DNA from: Acidobacteriota bacterium
GTDB taxonomy: Bacteria > Acidobacteriota > Vicinamibacteria > Vicinamibacterales > UBA2999
NCBI GenBank assembly: GCA_016213695.1
Contig: JACQZV010000072.1
Span: 1 to 46,407, forward strand
Direction of reading: 5' to 3'
Length of the DNA: 46,407 bases
Shown: piece by piece, positions 24,719 through 31,859 of the stretch
Numbering within the stretch: the first letter of the stretch is position 1
How the letters are laid out: each line of letters opens with the position of its first letter
The notes under the pieces: model-generated
Told to the model about the DNA's origin: nothing
What the model saw: only the letters and a program-made list of their open reading frames with translations
Database searches by the model: none
Translations under genes and position numbers: made by a program

Positions 24719-25612
24719 ATGCGCACGCGCACTCGTCGGCTCACCTGGATGGGTGTGGCAGCGGTCCTGGCCGCGGGCCCATACGGCACGTCTTCGGCCC
24801 GGAACTCACCTCAAGCGCCTCCCTCTGGCGGCGAGACGTTCGCGGCGCTGCCCGGCGTTCGCCTCTGGTACACCGATACGGGTGGCCCTGGCGTGCCCAT
24901 CGTCCTCATCCATGCCGCAACGGGCAGCAGCCGGGTGTGGGAGTACCAGCGTCCGGCGTTTGCCGCTGCGGGCTACCGCGTGATCGCGTACGACCGCCGG
25001 GGATTTGGACGTTCCGCGATCGATCCAGCCGGCGCGCAGCCAGGGACCGGAGCGGACGACCTGCTCGCGCTGGCGAATCACCTGGCGCTGGACCGGTTTC
25101 ATCTCGTTGGCACGGCCGCCGGCGGGGGAGTGGCGCTGGATTTTGCGGTGTCTTTTCCCCGACGGCTGCGGAGCCTGGTGGTTGCCAACGCCGTCGGTGG
25201 CGTGCAGGATGACGAGTATCTCGAACTGGGACGGCGAATCAGGCCCGCGCCCCAGTTCGACGCGCTGCCTCCGGACTTCCGGGAGCTGGGGCCTTCGTAC
25301 CGTGCCGCGAATCCCGGTGGGACCGAGCGCTGGCTGGCATTGCAGCGCGCGAGCCGGCCCGCGGGATCGCCTCCGATTACCCAGACGTCGAGAAACCGGA
25401 TCACCTTCGCGCTGCTCGAGGGGCTCAACGTCCCGACGCTTCTCCTCACGGGCGACGCCGACTTGTACGCGCCTCCAGCCGTGCTGAAACTCTTCGCGGC
25501 CCGAATCAGACGCTCGGAGTCGGTCGTCGTGCCAGAGGCCGGTCACTCGGTCTATTGGGAGCACCCCGAAGTCTTCAACCGCGCGGTCCTGGAGTTCGTC
25601 CGCAAGCACTAG
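24719..25612 (+). CDS. Exported alpha/beta-hydrolase-fold protein lacking the usual nucleophile
   Basis: The protein has 297 residues. The N-terminus MRTRTRRLTWMGVAAVLAAG is a plausible signal peptide. The fold is clear: VPIVLIHAATGSSRVW, VIAYDRRGFGRS, the elbow FHLVGTAAGGGVALDF, LLLTGDADLYAPP and VPEAGHSVYWEHPE (His276). The nucleophile elbow reads G131-T-A133-A-G135, so Ala replaces the catalytic Ser, and the preceding His of the common GHS motif is Thr. It may therefore not be a classical esterase. It could work by a different mechanism, as a cofactor-free oxygenase or lyase, or only bind ligand. It lies 61 nt after the lactonase gene and 6 nt before the glyoxalase-like gene. Confidence 0.85.
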   Translation: MRTRTRRLTWMGVAAVLAAGPYGTSSARNSPQAPPSGGETFAALPGVRLWYTDTGGPGVPIVLIHAATGSSRVWEYQRPAFAAAGYRVIAYDRRGFGRSAIDPAGAQPGTGADDLLALANHLALDRFHLVGTAAGGGVALDFAVSFPRRLRSLVVANAVGGVQDDEYLELGRRIRPAPQFDALPPDFRELGPSYRAANPGGTERWLALQRASRPAGSPPITQTSRNRITFALLEGLNVPTLLLTGDADLYAPPAVLKLFAARIRRSESVVVPEAGHSVYWEHPEVFNRAVLEFVRKH

Positions 25613-25618
25613 GTCTGC

Positions 25619-26329
25619 ATGTACAGGTATGTGACCGCCATGTTCGTGGCGCTGTCCGGCGTCATCGTCGCCGGCAGCGTCCCGCAGGTCGAGCCCCGCG
25701 GCCTGCTCGCCGCCGTGGATCATCTCGTGTACGCCACGCCGGACCTGCAGGTCGGGATCGACCGGATAGAGAAGATGCTGGGCGTGCGGGCCGCGCCGGG
25801 CGGCCAGCACCCCGGCCGCGGAACCCGAAACGCGCTGATCGCACTCGGTCCGCGAACCTACCTGGAGATCATCGGCCCCGATCCGGCCCAGCCCACCCCG
25901 GCGCAACCGCGTCCCTTCGGCATCGACGACCTCGGGGAACCCCGGCTCATGGCATGGGCCGCCAAGGGACAGGACCTCGAGCATCTGGCCGGCGAAGCCG
26001 CACGTGGCGGAGTGAAGCTGGGGGAGGTCATCCCGGGCAGCCGCCAGCGGGCCGATGGCGTGATGCTCTCCTGGCGCTACACGGATCCGCGTACGGTCGT
26101 GGCCGGTGGGATTGTGCCGTTCTTCATCGATTGGGGGACGACGCCGCATCCCTCCGCTGCCGCTCCGCAGGGAGCGTCGCTCGTCGGCTTGCGCGCGGAG
26201 CACCCTGAGGCGGAACAGGTGCAGACGATGCTGCGTCGACTGGGACTCGACGTGCCGGTGCAATCGGGGCCCAGGGCCGCGCTGGTGGCGACGATCAGCG
26301 CCCCGCGCGGCCGGGTCGAATTGCGGTAA
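25619..26329 (+). CDS. Exported glyoxalase-like (VOC superfamily) protein
   Basis: The protein has 236 residues. A hydrophobic N-terminus (VTAMFVALSGVIVAGSV) resembles a signal peptide or anchor. Then AVDHLVYATPDLQVGIDRI starts a vicinal-oxygen-chelate fold with a candidate metal His. RGTRNALIALG and RTYLEIIGPD (candidate Glu ligand) follow, then a second half with VPFFIDWG. It matches the 'glyoxalase-like domain' type, usually of unknown substrate. It is the last gene of the presumed receptor-2 operon and ends 27 nt from a convergent gene. Whether the hydrophobic start is cleaved is uncertain. Confidence 0.8.
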   Translation: MYRYVTAMFVALSGVIVAGSVPQVEPRGLLAAVDHLVYATPDLQVGIDRIEKMLGVRAAPGGQHPGRGTRNALIALGPRTYLEIIGPDPAQPTPAQPRPFGIDDLGEPRLMAWAAKGQDLEHLAGEAARGGVKLGEVIPGSRQRADGVMLSWRYTDPRTVVAGGIVPFFIDWGTTPHPSAAAPQGASLVGLRAEHPEAEQVQTMLRRLGLDVPVQSGPRAALVATISAPRGRVELR

Positions 26330-26356
26330 GGGGGCGCGCAGGCTGACGTCTGCGCG

Positions 26357-26857
26357 CTACTTGGCGACGACGCTGAACCGTTTCGAGCCGAGCGGCGCGC
26401 TGCCGCGCGACACGGTGACGTTCACGGTCCACGTGCCCGCCATCGACAGCTGACCGGTTCCGCGATAGACGCCGCCGCCCGCGTGTGTCAGCGGCGCGTC
26501 GCTCCGCATCGCCGGCATGTTCATCGCCGGCATCGCCGGCATCGTGAACACGGTGGCGACGGTGGCGTCGGTTATCGGCGAGCCGTCGGGCTGCCTGACG
26601 GTCACCTCAATCGTGTTCGGCCCGAGATGCGGCGGATCCGGTTCGTTCCGGTACTGGATGTCGAGCCCCGGCGCGGCCGCGTCGCCGGGCTGAGCCGCCG
26701 GAGCCGGCTGCGGCGCGGGCACGGCGCCGCCAGGGGCCGGCGTGTCGCTGCCGCCGCCGCACGCCGCTCCCGCGGCGCAGGCCACGGCAAGTACGAACAC
26801 CGCCGCCGTCCGGCTGAAGCCGGACACGACGTCAAGACAAACCCGCTGCGCGTTCAT
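26357..26857 (-). CDS. FixH/YtkA-like lipoprotein
   Basis: The protein has 166 residues. The N-terminus is unusual: MNAQRVCLDVVSGFSRT is encoded by a REP-like palindrome, followed by AAVFVLAVACAAGAAC with a lipobox Cys33. A proline/alanine-rich linker (about 40-65) precedes an Ig-like beta-sandwich: NTIEVTVRQPDGSPITDATV, a Met-rich stretch FTMPAMPAMNMPAM, and YRGTGQLSMAGTWTVNVTV. YtkA/FixH-like domains often accompany copper proteins, and the methionine cluster would suit Cu(I) binding (inference). The ATG overlaps the stop of the RND pump gene by one base, so the two are translated together. Confidence 0.8.
   Translation of the reverse strand: MNAQRVCLDVVSGFSRTAAVFVLAVACAAGAACGGGSDTPAPGGAVPAPQPAPAAQPGDAAAPGLDIQYRNEPDPPHLGPNTIEVTVRQPDGSPITDATVATVFTMPAMPAMNMPAMRSDAPLTHAGGGVYRGTGQLSMAGTWTVNVTVSRGSAPLGSKRFSVVAK
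26805..26833. repeat. REP-like palindrome inside the lipoprotein signal peptide
   Basis: GTCCGGCT (26808-26815), GA, AGCCGGAC (26818-26825) is a perfect 8-bp inverted repeat with a 2-nt centre. On the minus strand it encodes VSGFSRT; on the plus strand it would read VRLKPDTT. From memory I recognise these as recurring peptides in acidobacterial genomes, where the same palindrome is scattered; I could not check this here. Confidence 0.7.
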
Positions 26858-29800
26858 CACATCTGTTCTCCCGCCGCGAACGTGGGCGCCTGCCGGACGC
26901 CGAAGCGCTCGGGCCACCGCCGCCGGATGTCGTCGCCAATCGCAAACAGACACGGAATCATGAAGAGCACGTACAGGGTCGAACTGATCATACCGCCGAG
27001 CGTCGGCGTGGCAATCGGCTGCGTGATATCCATGCCCGATCCGCTCGAGAACATGATGGGAAGCAGGCCGAAGACGGTCGTCGCCACTGTCATCAGCTTC
27101 GGCCGCAGCCGCGCGACCGACCCCTGGACGACGGCGTCCATGTACGACTGATCGGGCGTGCGGTGCGCCAGCGCCTCGCGGATGAACTCGATCATGATGA
27201 TGCCGGTCTGGATGGCCACCGCGAAGAGCGACACGTAGCCGATGATCACCGCGGTCGTCATGGAGAAGCCGCGTTCCCACTGCAGGAACACGCCGCCGAC
27301 CAGCGCCAGCGGCGCCGAGAGCATGATGAGCGCGCTGTCGGCGAGCGACCGGAACGCCATCATGAGCAGCGCGAACATGATGACCAGGGTGATCGGCACC
27401 ACGACACCGAGCTTCGCGCGGGCGTCCTCGGCGTACTGATACAGGCCGGTCCACTCGACGGAATAGCCGGCGGGCACCTGGAGCTTCGCCTGCAGGTACT
27501 GGCGCGCGCGATCGACGTACTCGGGCGCGGTGACGTCGTGGAGGAACACGTAGACATAGCCGGCAAGCTCGCCGTTGTCGTTGCGGATCATCTCGGGCGC
27601 TTCGCGGACGCTGACGTCGGCGATGTCGTCGAGCGGCACCGAGCGTCCGTCGGCGGTGAGCACCGGCGTGTGGCGCACCTTTTCCAGCGTGTCGATGTAT
27701 TCCGGCGAGTACTGGACCGCCAGCGGCACCACCGTCTTGTCGGGCTCCCGGATGCCCATCACGTTGTCGCCGCCAATCGCGAACCGCACGGTGGGCAGCG
27801 CCTCGTCAACCGCGACGCCCTGCGTCGCCATCCGCTCGAGATCGAGCTGCGCGTCCACGAAATAACCCTGCGAGATGCGCTCGGCGATCACCGACTGCGT
27901 GCCGGGCACGTCGCGCAGCAGCCCTTCGATCTTCTGGGCGATCTCCTGCACGGTGGCGAGGTCCTTGCCCTTGACCTTGATGCCGACCGGCGTCTGGATG
28001 CCGGTGTCCTGCATGACGACGCGGGTGCTGATCGGCTGGCTCCAGCTGTTGACATAGCCGACAATCTGCATCGCGTCGTTCATCTCGGCGATGAGCCTGT
28101 CCTTCGTCATCCCCTCGCGCCACGCCGTGCGCGGCTTCAGCATGACGGTCGTCTCGATCATCTCCACCGGCGCCGGGTCGGTGGCGGAGTCGGCCCGCCC
28201 GAGCTTCCCGAAGACGCGCTCCACTTCGGGAAACGCCTTCAGCTTCCGGTCCATCTGCTGGAGGATCCATCCCGCCTCACGCGAGGGGAGCCCCGGCAGC
28301 GTCGTCGGCATGTAGAGGATCGATCCCTCCTCCATGTCGGGCATGTAGTCCTTCTGGAAGCCGGTCATCAGCACGACCGCCACCATCAGGACCACGGCGC
28401 TGGCCCCGACAAAGGCGTAGCGATAGCGGATGGTACCGAGGAGCGCGCGGCGGTACGCCCGCACGAACACGCTTTCACGCTCGTCACCGCGCCGCCAGAC
28501 GTCGCGCTTGAAGATCCAGACGATCACCACCGGCAGGAGGAACAGCGTCAGCAGCGTCGAGAACGCCATGGCCGCCGTCTTGCCGAACGCCAGCGGGTTG
28601 AACAGCCGCCCTTCGCGCTGGCCGAGGAAGAAGATCGGCAGAAACGACGTCACGATGATGAGCATCGAGAAGAGCAACGGCCGGGTCATCGCGGCGGTGG
28701 AGCTGACGATCATCCGCCTCTTCTCGGCGGCGCTGAGGTTCGGGTGCTTCGCCAGCCGCGACGTGCAGTTCTCGACGATGACGATCGTCGCGTCCGCCAT
28801 CTCGCCGATCGCGATCGCCAGCCCCGCGAGCGAAAACAGGTTGATGGTCTGGCCGAAGGCCGCCAGCGGGAGCGCGGAGAAGAGCGTGCCGAGCAGCAGC
28901 ACGCAGACGGGCGCGACGGCCGCCCGGAGGCTTCGCAGCGCCACCGCGATGACGACGATGACGACGATGAGCTCGTAGACAAGCGCCTGGAAGAAGTTCG
29001 TCAGCGTGTCCCAGATGAGGGTGGATCGGTTGTAGGTCGGTACGATCTCGATCCCCTCGGGGAGCGATGGCCGCAGGTCGTCCACCCTCTGCAGCAGGCC
29101 GCGCGTCACGGCGAGCACATTGCGCCCCTGCTCCATGACGGCGATGCCGCCCACCACTTCGCCGGCGCCGTCAAGGTCGGCGATGCCGCGGCGGAGGTCG
29201 TAGCCGATCTGCACGTAGCCGACGTCCTTGAGCTGCACCGGCCGGCCGCTCCGGTCGCGGCCGAGCACGAGGAACTCGAGCTTGTCGATGCTCTGCGTGC
29301 CCACCCCGCCGCGCAGCTGGTCTTCGCGGTTGGTCACCTCGATCGTGCGGCCGCCGGCCTCCTGAAAGGCGCCCTGCAGCGCGGCCAGCACGTGCTGGAG
29401 CGAGAGGCCCCGGTCGGCGAGCAGCGGCGGAAACAGCTTCAGCTGGTACTGCTTCTCGAGCCCGCCGACCGAGGCGACCTCCGCGACGCCGGGCGACGCC
29501 TGCAGCGCCGGCTTGACCAGGCTCTCGTTGAGGAGCCGCAGCTCGCGCAGGTCGCGGGTATTCTGCCGGTCGAGGAGCGCGTACTGGAAGATCCAGCCCA
29601 TGCTGCTGGCGTTGGGTCCGATCGCGACGTTGGCGTCGGCGGGCAGTTGCGACCGGACGGCGGCGAGGCGGTCGGCGAGGTACTGCCGCACGGCGGCGCG
29701 CCGGTCGGGGTTCTCGAGGATGACGTAGACGAACGAGTACCCCATGTGCGAGGTGCCGCGGATCGTCTGGATGTCGGGCGACCCCGCCAGCGCCCGGATC

Positions 29801-30003
29801 ACCGGCTCGGTGACCTCGGTTTCGATCACCTGCGGGCTGCGCGGCCACTTCGTGTAGATGATGATCTGGGGGTCGGAAATGTCGGGAATGGCGTCGAGCG
29901 ACGCGGTGCGGAGCGCGTAGGCGCTGAGCGTCACCAGGGCCGCCACCGCGGCCCAGACGAGCCAGCGGAACCGGATGACGTGTTCGATGATCGCCGTGAT
30001 CAC
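26857..30003 (-). CDS. Heavy-metal RND efflux pump, CusA/CzcA type
   Basis: The protein has 1048 residues, full length for the HME-RND family: 12 membrane helices and two large periplasmic loops. It begins MITAIIEHVIRFRWLVWAAV, then SLDAIPDISDPQIIIYTKWP, a hallmark of CusA-like pumps. IAIGEMADATIVIVENC is the helix-4 proton-relay region. MEEGSILYMPTTLPG and VVMQDTGIQTPVGIKVKG resemble the Cu/Ag subclass more than the Zn/Co/Cd subclass. It probably exports Cu(I) or Ag(I) using the proton gradient (metal choice is inference). The GTG start at 30003 lies 4 nt after the adaptor stop. No CusC/TolC-like gene is in the operon. Confidence 0.93.
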   Translation of the reverse strand: MITAIIEHVIRFRWLVWAAVAALVTLSAYALRTASLDAIPDISDPQIIIYTKWPRSPQVIETEVTEPVIRALAGSPDIQTIRGTSHMGYSFVYVILENPDRRAAVRQYLADRLAAVRSQLPADANVAIGPNASSMGWIFQYALLDRQNTRDLRELRLLNESLVKPALQASPGVAEVASVGGLEKQYQLKLFPPLLADRGLSLQHVLAALQGAFQEAGGRTIEVTNREDQLRGGVGTQSIDKLEFLVLGRDRSGRPVQLKDVGYVQIGYDLRRGIADLDGAGEVVGGIAVMEQGRNVLAVTRGLLQRVDDLRPSLPEGIEIVPTYNRSTLIWDTLTNFFQALVYELIVVIVVIAVALRSLRAAVAPVCVLLLGTLFSALPLAAFGQTINLFSLAGLAIAIGEMADATIVIVENCTSRLAKHPNLSAAEKRRMIVSSTAAMTRPLLFSMLIIVTSFLPIFFLGQREGRLFNPLAFGKTAAMAFSTLLTLFLLPVVIVWIFKRDVWRRGDERESVFVRAYRRALLGTIRYRYAFVGASAVVLMVAVVLMTGFQKDYMPDMEEGSILYMPTTLPGLPSREAGWILQQMDRKLKAFPEVERVFGKLGRADSATDPAPVEMIETTVMLKPRTAWREGMTKDRLIAEMNDAMQIVGYVNSWSQPISTRVVMQDTGIQTPVGIKVKGKDLATVQEIAQKIEGLLRDVPGTQSVIAERISQGYFVDAQLDLERMATQGVAVDEALPTVRFAIGGDNVMGIREPDKTVVPLAVQYSPEYIDTLEKVRHTPVLTADGRSVPLDDIADVSVREAPEMIRNDNGELAGYVYVFLHDVTAPEYVDRARQYLQAKLQVPAGYSVEWTGLYQYAEDARAKLGVVVPITLVIMFALLMMAFRSLADSALIMLSAPLALVGGVFLQWERGFSMTTAVIIGYVSLFAVAIQTGIIMIEFIREALAHRTPDQSYMDAVVQGSVARLRPKLMTVATTVFGLLPIMFSSGSGMDITQPIATPTLGGMISSTLYVLFMIPCLFAIGDDIRRRWPERFGVRQAPTFAAGEQM

Positions 30004-30007
30004 GACG

Positions 30008-30652
30008 TCAGGATCCCTTGAGTTTGTGCTCGGCGTCGATGAAAAAGCTGCCGATCGTCACGACGTGCTCCCCGGCGGTGAGGCCCCCGAGGACCTGGGT
30101 GAAAAGCTCGCCCTGGACGCCGATCCTGATTTCCCTCGGCGTATAGGAGCTGTCCGGCTGCTGGACGTAGACCAGACGCCTGTCGCCGGTCTCGATGATC
30201 GCCTCGTTCGGGACCGACAGGAAGTCGCCCTGGTCGGTGACGATCTCCAGGATATACCGCGCGCTGTTTTCGTGGCCGGGGCCGATGAGCGTGGCGGTCA
30301 CCGTCACGCGCCCGTCGCGCTGTGCCACGCCGGTCACGCGTGCCTGGTACATCCTCGACCGCGACTCCGGTGAAAACGCGCGGACGCGCTGGCCGACCGA
30401 GAGGCGCGCGCCTTCGGCCGGCCCCACGAACGCCGTCACCTGCTTCCGCGAGGCGTCGATCAGCCCGGCCGCCCGCACCCACACCTGAATCGGCCGCACG
30501 GCCGCGTCGGTCAGCGTGAGCGTCAGCTCGCCCGCCTGCGACTCGGTCACGGCGGTCGAGCGGTTGGGTGTCGGCCGCGTGTGGTCGCGGACGCCCTGCG
30601 CGCGAGCCGGCCCCGATGCGGCGACGAGCAGAACAAGGACGAGGACGCGCAC
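30008..30652 (-). CDS. Miniature RND periplasmic adaptor (CusB/HlyD-like), lacking the hairpin
   Basis: The protein has 214 residues, about half the usual 380-450. A signal peptide (VRVLVLVLLVAASGPARAQ) is followed by TLTLTDAAVRPIQVWVRAAG, which resembles the membrane-proximal strand of adaptors. Next comes VGPAEGARLSVGQRVRAF, a half-lipoyl-like piece, a beta-barrel region (VTVTATLIGPGHENSARY), FLSVPNEAIIETGDRRLVYV and a C-terminal GGLTAGEHVVTIGSFFIDAE like that of CusB. The coiled-coil hairpin and flanking lipoyl halves that reach TolC are missing. I see no frameshift, so the short form looks native. The start is the GTG at 30652, 5 nt after the propeller stop. Confidence 0.8.
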   Translation of the reverse strand: MRVLVLVLLVAASGPARAQGVRDHTRPTPNRSTAVTESQAGELTLTLTDAAVRPIQVWVRAAGLIDASRKQVTAFVGPAEGARLSVGQRVRAFSPESRSRMYQARVTGVAQRDGRVTVTATLIGPGHENSARYILEIVTDQGDFLSVPNEAIIETGDRRLVYVQQPDSSYTPREIRIGVQGELFTQVLGGLTAGEHVVTIGSFFIDAEHKLKGS

Positions 30653-30657
30653 CGGGC

Positions 30658-31842
30658 TCAATGGCAGTAGTTGTCCTTGCTGTCCATGATGTGGGTGCCC
30701 CAGGGATACAGTCCCACGCTGCGGACCCGTTCGATGGCGTTGGTCCTGGCGTTGATGATGACAACCTCGTGGTTGGTCGATTCCGCCAGATAGATGTTCT
30801 CTTCCGCCGTATCGGTGGTCGCGGTTTCGATCTGGATGTTCGTCCCGATCTTGAGGCGGCCGGCCGGCTTGAGCGACTTCATGTCGTAAATGTAGACGAA
30901 CCCCGGCGCGCTGATGACGAACGCCTTGCCCTGGGCGAAGTTGACGCCCGTCATATTCTCGCCAGCTTCGAGCGTCGCCGCCACCTTGTTGGCCGCCGTG
31001 TCGATCACGGAAATCGTCTGGTCGCCGTTGTTGACCGTCACCGCGTACTTGCCGTCGTGGCTCATGTAGGCGCGCCACGGTCCGGCGCCCACCCGGATGA
31101 CCTTCACCACCTTGTCGTCGCGCGTGTCGACGACGCTGACCACGCCGAGGTCGCTGTCGGCGGCATACAGGTAACGGCCGTCATTGGTGATCGTCGCGTT
31201 CGACACGCCGTTGATCTCGCCGAGGTATTTCTCGGGGTCGAGCTTCGCGACGCCCGGCACCTCGGCGACCTGGATCTTCTTCAGCAGCTCGTGGCGCCGC
31301 ACGTCGATGACGCCGATCCAGTGGCCTCCGTAATTGCCGACGTAGGCCTTCGCGCCGTCGGGCGTGAACGTCACGTTCAGCGGCTCGGCGAAGCCCGGGA
31401 TCGTCTTGATCTTGGTCAGCGACTGCATGTCGATGACCGAGATCGAATCCCCGTCCGGGTTCCCCTGGTAGTACCACCGGCCGTCGGGCGAGAAGGCGAG
31501 GTGCTCGGGGGCGATGTCCACGGGGATGGTCTTGACGAGCTGCAGCGTCCGCGTGTCGATGATGTAGGCCTTGTTCGCCCGCGTGCCGCCCGTCACGACG
31601 TAGCGGCCGTCGGGCGACATCATCACCATGTGCGGGTTCACGTTGTTGCCGAGGAACGTCCGGCCGACGATCTTGTGCGACTTGATGTCCATGAACGCGA
31701 TGTCGTTCGAGTCGCGGTTGACGATCATGACCACGGTGGTCGGGTCGGCAATCTTGACGTCCTGGGCGGCAGCACCGATGACGGACGCGCCCGCGACGGC
31801 GATGAGCCCGGCGGTTCGGATGAGGTTTCGTGCGTTGACCAT
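30658..31842 (-). CDS. Exported YVTN-type beta-propeller protein
   Basis: The protein has 394 residues. A signal peptide (LIRTAGLIAVAGASVIGAAAQ) is followed by about seven blades with recurring 40-residue patterns such as VNPHMVMMSPDGRYVVTGG, PEHLAFSPDGRWYYQGN, LNVTFTPDGAKAYVGN and NATITNDGRYLYAAD. These are like surface YVTN repeats and the d1-haem propeller of nitrite reductases, but no haem ligand set is obvious. It ends DSKDNYCH, an unusual Cys-His terminus. It is likely a periplasmic scaffold or binding protein. The operon ties it to the metal pump. AGGAG precedes the ATG, and the porin stop is 17 nt upstream. Confidence 0.85.
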   Translation of the reverse strand: MVNARNLIRTAGLIAVAGASVIGAAAQDVKIADPTTVVMIVNRDSNDIAFMDIKSHKIVGRTFLGNNVNPHMVMMSPDGRYVVTGGTRANKAYIIDTRTLQLVKTIPVDIAPEHLAFSPDGRWYYQGNPDGDSISVIDMQSLTKIKTIPGFAEPLNVTFTPDGAKAYVGNYGGHWIGVIDVRRHELLKKIQVAEVPGVAKLDPEKYLGEINGVSNATITNDGRYLYAADSDLGVVSVVDTRDDKVVKVIRVGAGPWRAYMSHDGKYAVTVNNGDQTISVIDTAANKVAATLEAGENMTGVNFAQGKAFVISAPGFVYIYDMKSLKPAGRLKIGTNIQIETATTDTAEENIYLAESTNHEVVIINARTNAIERVRSVGLYPWGTHIMDSKDNYCH

Positions 31843-31859
31843 GACTCCTGCTCCTCGCG

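Noticed and set aside
27163-30021. A 952-codon open frame on the plus strand opposite the RND pump
   Set aside because: It is a composition-driven antisense frame, with no domain, start signal or hydrophobic pattern; the pump on the other strand is unmistakable.
31181-31477. A short minus-strand frame within the propeller gene
   Set aside because: It is an alternative frame of a well-supported gene, rich in Arg and Pro, with no start signal.
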